In this document: positions 34,416 to 46,526 of the stretch, in pieces
Layout of the letters: each line of letters starts with the position of its first letter
Numbering within the stretch: the first letter of the stretch is position 1
Assembly (NCBI GenBank): GCA_023974075.1
Contig: JAMFTG010000052.1
Span: 1 to 64,000, forward strand
DNA length: 64,000 nucleotides
Source of the DNA: Chaenocephalus aceratus
Taxonomy: Eukaryota; Chordata; Actinopteri; Perciformes; Channichthyidae
Reading direction: 5' to 3'
Program-made: the position numbers and the translations under genes
The notes under the pieces: generated by a model
Databases searched by the model: none
Seen by the model: the letters and a program-made list of their open reading frames with translations, nothing else
What the model was told of the DNA's origin: nothing

Positions 34416-34639
34416 ATCCTGCTTTCAAAGTCTAGATTAAACTGGGTGCAAAGTGTTTTCCTCACTTGGTGCACAAAGGATTAAATTCAAGATTGATTTT
34501 ACTTACATCACTCTTTTCCACACGATGTCCCACGCGTTTGTTCCGTAACCCTCCTTTTGCCTCTAGTTGTCCGTCTGACGTTGTACAGTCTTGAACACGA
34601 AGTGTCCACTTTGCAGCACCCACAACAACTCTGCAGATT

Positions 34640-35224
34640 AGGTTGTTTCACACAGCAGTCTCATAATGATTACCATTGCGGTTTTCCAAATAAACCCCAT
34701 GACTAGACGACTGCCCGTTCTCGCAGCTATATGTTAGCCAGCGTGGATCACAATATGTGAATATATTAACTCCCAACTGCTGCTGCTTGAATTTCTAATT
34801 GTGTTGCCCAACTGCCAGCCTCACGCATTTTGGATGAGCTGAGGTGTTCTGACATGGAGGAGGTCAAAGCACGCTCACAAGTCACAGCACAGCTCTGCAT
34901 CTGATGAACCACTGCACGCCTCATCATCGTGTGATGCCTTTGTGTACCACACACAGCTCGACTCACTGCTCTAAAGAAACAGTTTCCGTCACCCTCTGTT
35001 TGGTCATTGAGACATGGAGCCCCGAACAAACCAATTCCTGTAGACACAACATCTACTTTCTCTGACTGCACATGTGACTGGTCACAAAGAGCGTGTGCAA
35101 GTTGATTGCTAAGAGGATTAAACTGCCGTCGTCCACTTGTTACTTCTTTGACAAAAGCAACGTCTGAATTAACTGCGGTAACATCACGCTTTAGAAGATC
35201 CCTTACGACTCTTACGCTCTGCAC
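34640..35224 (-). pseudogene. OTU cysteine-protease module of the Helitron gene
   Basis: The minus-strand frame from 35224 contains EGDGNCFFRAVSRAVCG. DGNC is the catalytic block of OTU-family deubiquitinases, with Cys at 34979-34981. SWATQLEIQAAAV follows. After a frame change near 34770 comes GVNIFTYCDPRWLTYSC and then VYLENRNGNHYE (about 34660-34690), holding the catalytic His. All three catalytic positions are thus present, but across a frameshift. OTU domains are known in some Helitron/Helentron proteins of animals and plants, where a role against host ubiquitin signalling or in polyprotein processing has been suggested. Confidence 0.8.
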
Positions 35225-35371
35225 CCATCTGAATGTTGGTGCAGCCGAGTGTGGACTGCATAGCTGAACTACAACCCAAATCAGTCTGTCGGTTTGGGAG
35301 TCACTCTCGGAGCCAAAGACAGATCACTGCTTTCTCTTGGGCCTGTTTGAGTGACTCGGACACCAGCGATC

Positions 35372-36011
35372 TCAAACTGTTTGAGACTTCTTGAGGAACG
35401 CTGCAAATGTCCATATGTCTTCAAACACGTGTTCAAGGCCTCTGAAATACAAAACAACACTACGCCCCTCGCCATCGCGCATCCCAGACGCACTGCGTGC
35501 ATGGAAGTCGACCGCTGCGTAGTGTCCACCTTGACCAATGATGGCACATGTGCCGCCATTCATTGTCAGAAAGCATGTGTCAGTTAGTACACATCCTTTC
35601 CAGTCCGCATTTTAGAGTGGCGTGCACACCCTCATCAATGAGATCCCCCTCAACCACATCTCCAGACACAAAGTCACTGCATTCAAACTGAAGTCTTTGT
35701 CCGTCGATAATGGTCTCCTTGGGCAGATCTGGAACTGAAAGCAGTTTGTACCCGCCACTGATACCTTGTTGGTCACGCAGGGAGGTGTACAGATCGTCAC
35801 CAAGAACTACTTTATCCAGGTGGACGGACCGCCATGTGAACACGCTGTCAACTGTGTGTTTTGCTTTGCCTACCAAACTTACAGCCATGCACTGAAGTCC
35901 TGCGTATTTAAACCGTTGGTCGCCCTGACTGAATGTTCCCCTGACACACGTGTCCCCATCACCGTCTGAAGTGACTCTAGCCGTCTCCGAATTAACTTGA
36001 GCTGCTTTCAC
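35372..36011 (-). pseudogene. C76-like (herpesvirus tegument-type) cysteine-protease module, copy 2
   Basis: The frame from 36011 reads RGTFSQGDQRFKYAGLQCMA, then HTVDSVFTWRSVHLDKVVLG, ending at 35580. The adjacent frame from 35563 continues NGGTCAIIGQGGHYAAVDFH and ARSASGM to 35372. The QGD...F...G-x-Q-C block followed by a late D-x-H matches my recollection of the catalytic pattern of herpesvirus large-tegument deubiquitinases (family C76). The candidate Cys is at 35889-35891 and His at 35501-35503. The two lie in different frames, so the copy is broken. The family assignment is by motif only. Confidence 0.6.
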
Positions 36012-36029
36012 AGAAAGGCTTGTTCTGCT

Positions 36030-36579
36030 AAACCTCTGTTTTCAATGACTTCTTGAGACTCCTGATGTGAAGCATCAGGTCATGAGGGCATGTGTTGAAC
36101 ACGGCTACAGATGTGCCAACACTGGATGCTAACCCAGACGCACCACGTGTGCCACAATCAACGACCACAATACAGTCGTTGTGTTTAATGATTGCACTGG
36201 CTGTGGAATTTAGGTTAAACAGACACATGCCATCCCTGATAAGTGTTCAAGCAGCTTCTCCGACAACACCGTATCCCCTTCAGACAAATTACATTCGCCG
36301 TACACTGGCAGGCCCATATTGAAGTTCCACTTACGTCCAAACACACTGGTCTGCTCAACCAACCTGCAAGTTCTTTGGCTTTACATTCATTTGATGGGCT
36401 TCCCCTAATACAAACGAGTTAAGCTTTGACCCTGCAACACGTATGGCATCGATATCTGTACTGCTCCACGTACACACAGGCGCAATCAAATGCTATAGAA
36501 CATGCAACAGATATTCTATCGTCAGAAACTGATGCATACCTCACATCAGTCCCTGCGACAACAGCCAACTGCACTTTAT
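36030..36579 (-). pseudogene. C76-like protease module, copy 1, degenerate
   Basis: This block begins at a CAG acceptor (exon end 36579) and continues in phase from the exon 36606-36717. It reads DKVQLAVVAGTDVRYASVSD and then VACSIAFDCACVY, parallel to GTFSQGDQ...GLQCMAVS of copy 2. Later come STDIDAIRVAGSKLNSFVLG and, in the frame ending at 36028, CIVVVDCGTRGASGLASS. The last stretch aligns with YAAVDFHARSASGM, with His replaced by Gly. The Cys is kept and the His is lost, so this copy would be inactive even without its frameshifts. Confidence 0.55.
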
Positions 36580-36605
36580 CTGAACACATGCAGCATAGCC
36601 CTTAC

Positions 36606-38808
36606 CTGTTCTCCATCTGTTGTCATCATCAACATCCACCATCACGCTGGGCGATGGCTCGTTGCTGGGTGATGGCTCCACGCTCAGTGATGGCTCTACG
36701 CTGGCCAATGGCTCCACCTAGAAGAAAATTAATATATAAAAAAACTGCTAAAAAGACTGTCTTAAATTGTTTCACAAACATTTAACTAAATAATAGAAAG
36801 CTATACAATTATGAATACAAATGTATTATTATTATTATATATTAAGTTTAGTTTTTCTACTTACTCACACACATATTGAATGGAACTCAAAAGAGAGGTT
36901 TCTTGTCGTACACTTGAAACAACGTTGACTGCATGCAGGCTAACAACTGAAACTATTTTAACAATGAGCAAAAGTAACAATGTCAATAAATTAGCATGCT
37001 TCATTAAAATGTCCCTCTGAAAGCACATCCTTCCCACAAAGAGCACAGACCTGCTGCTCCACAGCAACTGTCCCTCTACTGGTAGGTGGCCGTAAAAAAA
37101 ACAATTAAGTAAACTTGACAATAAATAACACCACCAGTATTTGTGTAACTTCTTAGTTTTAAACAAGTCCTATATTGCCTTTTAAAAAAGAAGAAAACAA
37201 CAACCTGTCGTATTGCCAGGGTCCTCTTGGAGGCAGGAGCCCTCTGCTTCGGCTCTTTGCTTTCTAACGTAAGGAAACAAAATGATTAATCCTCCACTAA
37301 TAACTCCTTATGGACAGCATAAGTTGTCCTCACTGTAATACATTTCAAGTTTGTCAGGAAGGATACATTTTATAATAGGGCATCAACCAACATACAAAGC
37401 AACAAACAAATGACCTTTTGCCGTGTTGGACCCGGCGGTGTGCACTCATCAGGGCCAGGGAGATGGGATGGACTCATCAGGGCCAGGGAGATGGGATGGA
37501 CTCATCAGGGCCAGGGAGATGGGATGGACTCATCAGGGCCAGGGAGATGGGATGGACTCATCAGGGCCAGGGAGATGGATGGACTCATCAGGGCCAGGGA
37601 GATGGGATGGACTCATCAGGGCCAGGGAGATGGGATGGACTCATCAGGGCCAGGGAGATGGATGGACTCATCAGGGCCAGGGAGATGGATGGACTCATCA
37701 GGGCCAGGGAGATGGGATGGACTCATCAGGGCCAGGGAGATGGGATGGACTCATCAGGGCCAGGGAGATGGGATGCACTCATCAGGGCCAGGGAGATGGG
37801 ATGGACTCATCAGGGCCAGGGAGATGGGATGCACTCATCAGGGCCAGGGAGATGGGATGGACTCATCAGGGCCAGGGAGATGGGATGGACTCATGTTGTC
37901 CATCTCAACCAACATTGCACTGCTGAACCACGCAGGTGTCAGTGGAAGATAACTCTCCTCCAATTCCTGTGGAATGAAAATGAAGAAAACACTGTTTTAG
38001 AAAAAGGGAAAAAGATGCACATATAAACTGCAATAAACAAACCCCAATGCTTTCAAAGCATAATACAGAGTTGACCGACCTCCTGCTGAACAGTCCCTGC
38101 TGGTTTAAGTGCATCAATGGACTGCTCAGGTTCATCGTGTGGGCTCCTCTGTAAAGATACATAGCATAGCTTGTGTTAATCAAATGGGTATTCTTCCACC
38201 GTTATCAAGGCACACTGCTCAGGGAATATCACTCTTACTGAAAGATGTCAACCACACAATTACCTTCCTGCCCTGGCCGATAACGGTCCACTTGGAAGGA
38301 TCCAGTTGCGGTGATTTGGCAACCTCTCCTTTGACAATCACCCTTTTAGTGACTCTCCTGGCAGGCGGTGATCTTCTGTGGACAACAGGAGATGGCGTCG
38401 GCTCGGCTGGAACAAGTTGCATGTATGCTGCGTTCCAGATCGAACCGACCAGGATTGGCATTCCCGCACTGTCACTCAAGTGCACCTGCAAAAACCAGCA
38501 AATACAAATACATTTACAAATAGCACATAACATTCAATATGTTTTTTCAAGAACGGAACTTGCAATTTCAACTACAAAGAAGTATACAGAGAAAACGTTT
38601 CCATTTGCCATGTCACTCACGCCATCTCTGCTCCACAGGTCAAGATCTGTCGAAGGGAAGTACTCTGCAATTGGTGTGTACTTCACGCCTAAATAACCAA
38701 CAACACCAATTACTAACATATCCACACAGATATCATATTACTTGAACCTAAATATTTGTTAAACATACCCATACGTGCCGCAACACGACGAAATTCCTGA
38801 CGCATCAT
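36606..38808 (-). pseudogene. upstream exons of the Helitron-linked protease gene
   Basis: Exon-like blocks with AG/GT borders on the minus strand are: 38769-38808 (MMRQEFRRVAARMG), 38621-38688 (VKYTPIAEYFPSTDLDLWSR), 38264-38485 (VHLSDSAGMPILVGSIWNAA onward to WTVIGQGRK), 38080-38148 (SPHDEPEQSIDALKPAG), 37415-37966 (ELEESYLPLTPAWFSSAMLV then a tandem repeat), 37205-37263 (KSKEPKQRAPASKRTLAIRQ), about 36998-37076 (a CALCGKDVLSEGHFNEAC zinc-finger-like stretch) and 36606-36717 (VEPS repeats then VDVDDDNRWRT). Phases agree across exons 1-4 and from 36606 into 36579. I do not recognise the N-terminal protein. The THAP transposon at 38817 cuts off anything further upstream. A repeat expansion with stops in some phases breaks the fifth exon. 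Confidence 0.55.
37435..37895 (-). repeat. 28/27-bp minisatellite inside an exon, about 16 copies
   Basis: The unit contains GGGCCAGGGAGATGGGATGG followed by ACTCATCA, with some 27-bp variants. It falls in the 3' part of the exon 37415-37966. All three plus-strand frames are open across it for about 167-202 codons, a consequence of a stop-free unit with length not divisible by three; I do not call these genes. Confidence 0.95.
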
Positions 38809-39126
38809 GTCTTGTAACCCTGTCTCCTAAAAATTACGTTCCCACAGAACGAAACTGCATTCTCAATTACATTTAGCTAGAAACGTATTTTCTCCCACGT
38901 TACGTTTGTTATGAACGTATCTTAAATACGTTTATTTTCTACATATCTTTGCCATTTATTGTCTTGTTTGTAATAATGATAATAGTTATTTATAAATATC
39001 ATTTTAGAGCACACATTTGAAATCGAGAATCGGGCTCGATATATGGTTAAATTAAAATCAGTAGGCGAGGCTGTAATTTCGCCAGCTGTTACTCTCATGA
39101 GCGAGGCAGAACATAATAGTTTTAAC

Positions 39127-39252
39127 ATGCCAAAAAGCTGCGGTGTCGTTTATTGCACCTCAAACATTAAAACAAATCCAGAGTTACGTGTTTCTGAACT
39201 TCCTCTAAGAAGAAAGGACAGTAAAAGAAGATCTCTGTGGCTTCAGGCTTGA
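39127..39252 (+). pseudogene. THAP domain N-terminal half, left arm
   Basis: The ATG at 39127 opens MPKSCGVVYCTSN, the start of a THAP zinc finger (Cys-x4-Cys after Met-Pro). It continues SELPLRRKDSKRRSLWLQA and stops at 39252, before the later CxxH pair. THAP fingers bind element ends in P-like and Kolobok transposases. At 41 residues this is less than half of the ~90-residue domain. It is part of the terminal inverted repeat. Confidence 0.7.
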
Positions 39253-42122
39253 TCGCCGTTCAAATGACAGTGTTGGTTTCCCCAAAAGTGGGCGGGGCTG
39301 TAAAGTGAAGTAGATTTTACTCTCATCTATTATTCAAAACCATTCTATTTATTCTAACGTAAATTACATGCCAGTGTTTTATCTTTTTATTTGTTTTTAT
39401 TTTAAATCGTATAATGTCGGACTTTTTTTGTCGTCTTTGAGGAAAAGAAATGGGGTTTAGAGATTCAAAATACTGAAATCTGTATTTTTTAAAATCTCTT
39501 CCTTCTAATTTGTTATTCTTTTCTAAATAACACACAATTATCCCTGTTTTTATTTATTCGTTTAATTCTATAATCTTGGGGTTTTTAGCCATAAATAAAG
39601 TCACCAGAAACAGACGGGACATTTCGAGATTTAGGATGGCCGAAGACACTACACTACCCATAATCCCCAGCTATCGTTTGGGACTACAGTCCCGTTGACA
39701 AACCCCGTGATGTTGCGCCAAGGTTACGCCGAGCGTCAAGCTCTTTGAAATGGAACGAAACCACGGCAGACTATTCAAAACTGGACTCGAACGCCCCCCG
39801 AGAACTACACATGCTGGCTATTGTGTTTCGCAACATGTTCTCTATGGCACGTCTCTACTGGGAATTGTAGTTTTAAAAGACGTGTTTCCCAAATGTAGAA
39901 GTTGACAGTATTACACTGTGTACAGCCCTGGAGGTTTAGGCGATAGGAAACACATTGGTGTGTACACATTTAAAACATGTAATTACTAAATGGGTGAAAA
40001 TCGCTTGTATCCATAATGGGCAGCATTAATATATACCCACACGACAGCTCATTGTTACTTTGTTATTCTACTCCACTACAATTCAGAGGTTAACCTGGTA
40101 TTTTTACTCCACTACATTTAGTTTAGTTACTTTGCAGATTCTGATTAATGATGTGGAATATAAACAACCCTTAAATCAGACTTTAGTTACACCTGAGTAA
40201 AATGCAGGTAAGGTGATTGTCAAGTGCCAACAATCAGGAGAGATATTTGATAGTTGGTGCTTGAGAAGACTAAACATTTATCTGCAGATCTTTATAAAGT
40301 ATATTCATTACTCGTTATTCTCTACTAATAGTTAATTAAAAACTGTATAATGGCTATTTTGCACATCCCTTTCAAGATTTCAAGGTTTTCTAAGGTGTAT
40401 TGATCTTATACACAACTTGGGTCGCAGGTTCCTCAACAGACATCTATCAATATGTGTGTACCTCCACCATTAAACTGTCATATTCTGCACATTTCTTATT
40501 CTATCTACATAAGAGTATAATTAATGTGTATAATATCAGTTAAAATAAGTGTTTCAACATAGTTAACATTGCAGGAAAGCAATATTTTAGACGTTAAGTA
40601 CTTTGTCAGGCTTAATATTCATCTGTAGATAGATACCCCAGAGCTTTTTTCTTGTTTAAAAGAAGACCTTAACCTAAAGTATTCTTTAATGTGTTAATAA
40701 AGGTTAATTCGTTTTTCTGTTTTGCACATCCTCCTATTAATATCTGTGTACATCCGGCACTAAACTGTTTTATTGTAGAGATCACTTAGTATCTTCTTGA
40801 CTTTTTATATTCTATATCTATCATTGACCTTCTACTTTCCCCCTATGAAAGTATGTACTCTTAATATTGTTTTAATCAAATAAGATTATTCAACAAAAAT
40901 AATTCAATAACATGCTTTAACCACTAGGCGGTGCACACAAGGTACACACAGCATACTAATAATAACGTTGTATTATTAGTGTAGACACCTATGTGTAGTT
41001 TTATTCATGTTTTTACATAATTTTACAGGATATTGCTATACTATTTCTCTTGTTTTACTTCTACACATTAATATCTGATTTGTAAAACATCACAGACAGA
41101 AAGGCATAGGCTATCCGTCATTTAATGGTAAGCTATTGAAATTGTGTTTCCATAGATGTGTCTCCCATCACCCAAATCCCCTGACTATTCTCTCAACTCA
41201 GTATTTAGATTCTTATATTCAAAGAAAATCAGTAATATCTTTAAAAACTACAAGTCCTTTTCTATCAGCTGTGCACCGTTATGGTGTACATATAACTTAT
41301 ATACCAATTGGATCAAATATAAAAGTCAGCCGAATTACTATTGATACTGCAAGGAGACGTATTTTGTGAAAAGAAATTGAAGATGTTGTTTAATTGTTGA
41401 TATATTTATGATCCACGTCAAGTATTCAGTTTTGGCAGCAGTTCTCCTGTTTGTCTCTCTCTATAAATAAAGAATTACGGCAGATATGTAATATTTAATG
41501 CAGCCGAACCGTGTATTACAATGCCGTTATGTGATGACTTCTAAAGAGAAAAGCAAGCACACTCTGAATTAGGTATTGTTTTATTTTTCGTTGTCGGATA
41601 TCATATCTCCATATCATATCAACACCATATCCCAGCGTGCATTGCGGCTAAAACATCCAATCAACAAGCTTCAAGCTGAGGATCTTGGGTAATCAGTTTA
41701 GTGGGTTTGTGGTGTGTATCGCTCAAAATGTCCCGTCTGTTTCCGGTGACTTTATTTACGGCTAAAAAGCCCAAGATTATAGAATTAAATGAATAAATAA
41801 AAACAAGGATACTTGTGTGTTATTGTTGAGTAAATAACAGTGTGTTATTTAGAAAAGAATAATAAATTAGAAGGAAAAGATTTTAAAAAATACAGATTTC
41901 AGTATTTTGAGGCTCTGAGCCCCATTTCTTTTCCTCACAGACGGAAAAAAAGTCCGACATTATACGATTTAAAATAAAAACAAATAAATAAAAGATAAAA
42001 CACTGGCATGTAATTTACGTTAGAATAAATAGAATGGTTTTGAATAATAGATGAGTAAAATCTACTTCACTTTACAGCCCCGCCCACTTTTGGGGAAACC
42101 AGCGCTGTCATTTGAACGGCGA

Positions 42123-42248
42123 TCAAGCCTGAAGCCACAGAGATCTTCTGTTACTGTCCTTTCTTCTTAGAGGAAGTTCAGAAACACGTAACTCTGGTTT
42201 TGTTTTAATGTTTGAGGTGCAATAAACGACACCGCAGCTTTTTGGCAT
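42123..42248 (-). pseudogene. THAP domain N-terminal half, right arm
   Basis: This is an inverted copy of 39127-39252 with few changes (KTKPELR for KTNPELR, DSNRRS for DSKRRS). It also starts at an ATG and stops after WLQA. Both copies read inward from the element ends, so neither can be completed without the missing interior exons. Confidence 0.7.
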
Positions 42249-42847
42249 GTTAAAACTATTATGTTCTGCCTCGCACATGAGAGTAACAGCTGGAGAAATT
42301 ACAGCCTCGCCTACTGATTTTAATTTAACCATATATCGAGCCCGATTGTCGATTTCAAATGTGTGCTCTAAAATGATAATTATCATTATTATAAGCAAGA
42401 CAATAAATGGCAAAGATATGTAGAAAATAAACGTATTTAAGATACATTCATAACAAACGTAACGTGGAAGAAAATATGCTTCGAGAAGATATGTAGAAAA
42501 TAAACGTATTTGAGATACGTTCATAACAAACGTAACGTGGGAGAAAATACGTTTCTTGCTAAACGTAATTGAGAATGCAGTTTAGTTCTGTGGGAACGTA
42601 ATTTTTAGGAGACAGGGTTATAAAAATTATACATTTTTCATACAGTATTTACATATAGTATTACACACATTAATTTCTTTTTCCCTATCCATCATTTCCT
42701 ATATCTTCTCTTCATCTTTGTCAAAATTGAATCTCAATTTGCCTTCTTCCATTTCCATCAATGTACATCCGTTTATGAACTCGTCAGTAAACACGTCACT
42801 CCCTTTATACACCAACAGCATTCTCATGTCTCTCATTGTATTTCTTT

Positions 42848-45800
42848 TCATAATGCCCCACACTCCAACAATTTCCCCTCATAATGTTCCACATCCCTCC
42901 TCAGTTTCACTGCATATCTCCCGTGACTTAAACATACATTCAACATACCAATATTACACCCATCCCTTTTGCCCTTCCACCCAAAGATCCACAATTCCTT
43001 CCATTCCTTCCATTCCATCATCCCTTCTTCCCAACACCTGCATATCAACTCCTTCATTTCCCCAAAAACACTTTTAATTCCCCACACTCAAAAAACTCAT
43101 GCATGCAATTCTCCACCTCAACTTTACACACATCACATTCTCTCTTCACCTCTTTATCAAACATACTTATGATTAAATTATTAAAAACCCTATTGTGCCT
43201 CAAAATAAAATCTAAATGCTCACACTCTACATTATTCCCTTTCACTCTCAGATTCATCCATATCCTCTTCACATCCACCCACCACCTGTTCCCACACTTT
43301 CTCCGAGGCAGGCCTCCTGACCTCCCCTCCCCAGGACTCCATATATCCTTTTTATGTTCATGTCTTGCATCACACCTTCACCCACATATAACACCACATT
43401 ATTATCCCCTTCACCACATTTTACTTTCTATCAGCCTTCTCCATTCCCCCGGCATCCCCTCTTTGATGCTTTCTAGCACGTTTTCAGCCGTCCATTTCCC
43501 CATCAACAAATCCCTTCCCCTTGCTTCATCAAGTAAGTAAGTAAAACTTTATTTATATAGCACCCTTCTCAACACGGATGTACAAAGTGCTTTACAGTAC
43601 ACAGGACACAATTCACAGTACAACTATAAAATGTAGAATAAAAGGCATAAAACGGCAGCAAGTAATACATAGGATAAAACATACGACAAAACACCCATAA
43701 TAAAAAAGAAGACAGCCACTAACTCGCCTCCTCCAAAGGCCTGTCGGAAAAGGTGGGTCTTTAACCGCCCCTTAAAAACCTCTATTGAGGCCGAGGTTTT
43801 TATTACTTGGGGATCAATTATCACCTGTGCCCTCATGAACCCCGGCACATATTCATACACCAGATCCCTTATCACCCTGAACCCCGCCCTCCACATTGGT
43901 ACATTAACATCATCTCCCCCTCTTTTTTTATCATTCTGTTTTGGAATATAGGCTGTTTCCAGACCCGACTCCTATTCACACATCCATACCTCACATTCAC
44001 CATAAGCTCTCCCCATGCACTCATCACCTCCCCACTCGCTCATCCCACTCATCCACCCTTTCTTAAAACACATACACATCCCACTATCCCCACAACCTCC
44101 ACCTTTATTTATGCTATTCTTAAGAAACACCTTCCATACGTGCTTCTCCCTCACATCCAGATTTCTAAAACCTCCCTCGCTATCCTAGCTCCCTTTCCCT
44201 CCCACAAAGAATCACTCACCAATCTATTCACCTCTTTAACTACTCTCTCCGGCACCTCCATCACATTACACACATACACTAATGTACTCATCATTAGTCC
44301 GTTCACCACCACCTTTCCCCTCAGCTTTAATCCTCTCAACCTCCAGAAATGTAGTGTCCTCTTTATGCTCCCTCGCATCACCTCGTACTGCTCATCTCTC
44401 CCTTCTCTATCCTTTAACCCACATGAATCCCCAATATCCTAAAGTAGTCCTTTCTCTCCCTTAACCCTATCTCACCTCCCCCCCACATCCCCTGCTCCTA
44501 ACACCATACACCTTCCATACACCTCCACACTCTCTAACACCCCGTTTACACTCTCCATATCCCTCACCGTGATTGTTGTGTCATCCGCATACTGATATAG
44601 GAAGCTTACCTCACCCCCCGGTACCAACACTCCTCTCACCTCCTCGTTTAGACTCAGCAGGCCCGCCAATGGTTCCGCCGACAGCGCGTCCAACATCGCT
44701 GAGAGAGAGAGGGCACCCTGCTCTCCCTAGTCTAAACACATTAGCTATCACCCCATGTACCTTCACACAACTCACGCCTTCCTATAAATCCTCCTGATCC
44801 ACCCAATAAATCCCTTTCCAAGCCCCGCCTCCTGCATCACCCTAAACACATACTCGTGGTTCACCCTGTCAAGAGCCTTATTTAAATCAATGCTCTCCAC
44901 CACTCCCCCTTTCCCTTCTTTCATAAAATCAATCGTGTCCCTTATCTTCCTCCCCGGTATGCTGTAAGCCTGCGTGCTCCCCACCACTACCCCAACTACC
45001 CTCTTTAACCTATTTGACAGCACCCGTGCTAAAATCTTATAATCGCTGTTGAGCATGCTCAACGGCCTATACTTTCTTAAATTCTCCCTACTCCCCTTTT
45101 TGTACAAAATAGTTCTCACCCTGTTGATACCCCGTCCGGCAGTTCGTCCCTCTCCTCGAAAAGCTGAAACAGCTTTGTCAAGATCGGCACTAGCTCCCCC
45201 TGAACTCCAGATAGAGTTCAGCTCTGAACCCATCCAGGCCTGGGCTTTCATTCCTACCATCCCCATGATGGCTGCCTCCACCTCCTCCTTCCTAATTCCC
45301 CCTCACATAACTCCCTTCCCTCATACTCCCTATTGCCTCCTCCAAACTTTCCTTATCTCCTACTTCCTCCTCCACTCTTCTCGCTATCCCCACTATATCA
45401 GTTATAACCTCCCCCTCTTTCCCCTCAACCTGTTTTATGTCACTTCTCCCCTGCTTCCTTTCTTCCATCCCTCAGAAAGAACTAGTACATTCCTCCCCTT
45501 CAACCAAGTGTTTAGCTCTCCTCCTAACTATTGCCCCATTGCACCTCTCCCTTTCTATCATCCCTAACTCTCCCTTTATCCTATTATACTCCCCTATATC
45601 CCTCCCTACCTCATCCTCTCCCCTTTCTATCTCCTCCTCCAGTTCCTCCTCTCACCTCCTCTCTCTCTCTACCCTTTTTCCCTCTCTCGCGACAATACTT
45701 TATTCTTTAAAACCCTTTTTAACTTCTCCCACCACAAACCTGCCTCCCCCACATCCATACTCCCTTGATTTGATATACATTCTTTCACCATCTCTTTATA

Positions 45801-46526
45801 TCCCTCATCTTTCAACACTCCCGCATTCAGACACCAGACCCCTCCCCCTCCCCCGCTCCTCCCTCTCCCAAACAAAACCTGAATATCACGTGATCGCTCA
45901 ACCCCGTCATCCCAAACTTAAAGTCACTTATCTTTCCCCCACACTTCCCTTACAACACCACATCTATTCTGCTTTGTTTAAGCACCCCCCCCCACCTGCT
46001 TCCGCGTGTACATCCTTTTATCCACTTTCCTTTCCCTCCACACATCTTTCAAACCATTTCCCTTTTTCCAACACCCCCCGTGAAGCATCACTTTTAAACA
46101 CCACCCCACCCGCCACATCAACCCTTCCACACCACGCATTCAAATCACCCCCCACCATACTATCCCCCACATCTCCCCTCCAACCTCTCAAAAAACATGT
46201 TCCTCCCCTTCTCCTCATTTGGAGCATGCACATGTATCACTCTGCACACTTCCCCCCTGTACCCAACCTCTACCCCATCAACCTCCCCTCCCCATCATCC
46301 TCCACCTTTCCCCTTTTCTCATTACTATAGCAACCCCTCCCGCATTCTCCCTCCCATTATTCACAAACACATCTCCCACCCAACCCTTCACCACATCCTC
46401 CACACATTTCATATCCCAGTGCGTCTCTTGTAAACATATTATATCGGCTTCGCACATCAATAGCCCCTTGTCCCTTCTGTCTTCTGCTTTGAGCCCTCGC
46501 CCATTAGAAGAACATATCCACACCAT
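42848..46526 (-). pseudogene. LINE ORF2 (endonuclease-RT) remnant
   Basis: 46526-46278 has ADIICLQETHWDMK, the catalytic Glu block of the AP-type endonuclease. 46233-46018 has SMVGGDLNAWCGRVD, the GGDxN block. 45281-44772 has YRPLSMLNSDYKILARVLSN, then STQAYSIPGRKIRDTI and ESIDLNKALDRVNHEYV (first RT Asp region). 44696-44472 has FLYQYADDTTITV, the YADD active site. 44381-44151 matches the thumb region (GLKLRGKVVVNGLM). 43278-43054 ends with CDVCKVEVENCMHEFFEC, a Cys/His motif typical of LINE C-termini. The order and the SLLN/DYKIL and IPGR motifs suggest the Tx1 branch of L1. The pieces lie in different frames. Confidence 0.8.
43533..43910 (-). mobile_element. nested LINE 3' fragment
   Basis: The minus strand has IEVFKGRLKTHLFRQAFGGG, a C-terminal phrase of L2/Rex-like LINE ORF2, then a 3' region with CTATATAAATAAAG ending in a (TTAC)n tract. 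It interrupts the larger LINE between its thumb-like and C-terminal Cys/His pieces. Confidence 0.6.

Larger units (their letters stand above)
38817..42618. mobile_element. THAP-domain DNA transposon with ~0.8-kb terminal inverted repeats
   Basis: The left end starts ACCCTGTCTCCTAAAAATTA and the right end is its reverse complement. TA flanks both ends (38815-38816, 42619-42620); a degenerate TTAA reading is also possible, so the superfamily (Kolobok, P-like or other) is open. The inverted arms run from 38817 to about 39620 and from about 41730 to 42618. Both arms carry the same truncated THAP exon. The interior (about 39620-41730) has no transposase. It inserted next to the first exon of the Helitron-linked gene. 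The interior recurs at 1-2060. Confidence 0.8.

Noticed and set aside
37410..38026. Three overlapping plus-strand frames of 167-202 codons
   Set aside because: They are produced by a stop-free 28/27-bp minisatellite; the same repeat peptide appears in all frames.
45437..46330. 297-codon plus-strand open frame
   Set aside because: It is antisense to the LINE endonuclease region, low complexity, with no domain.
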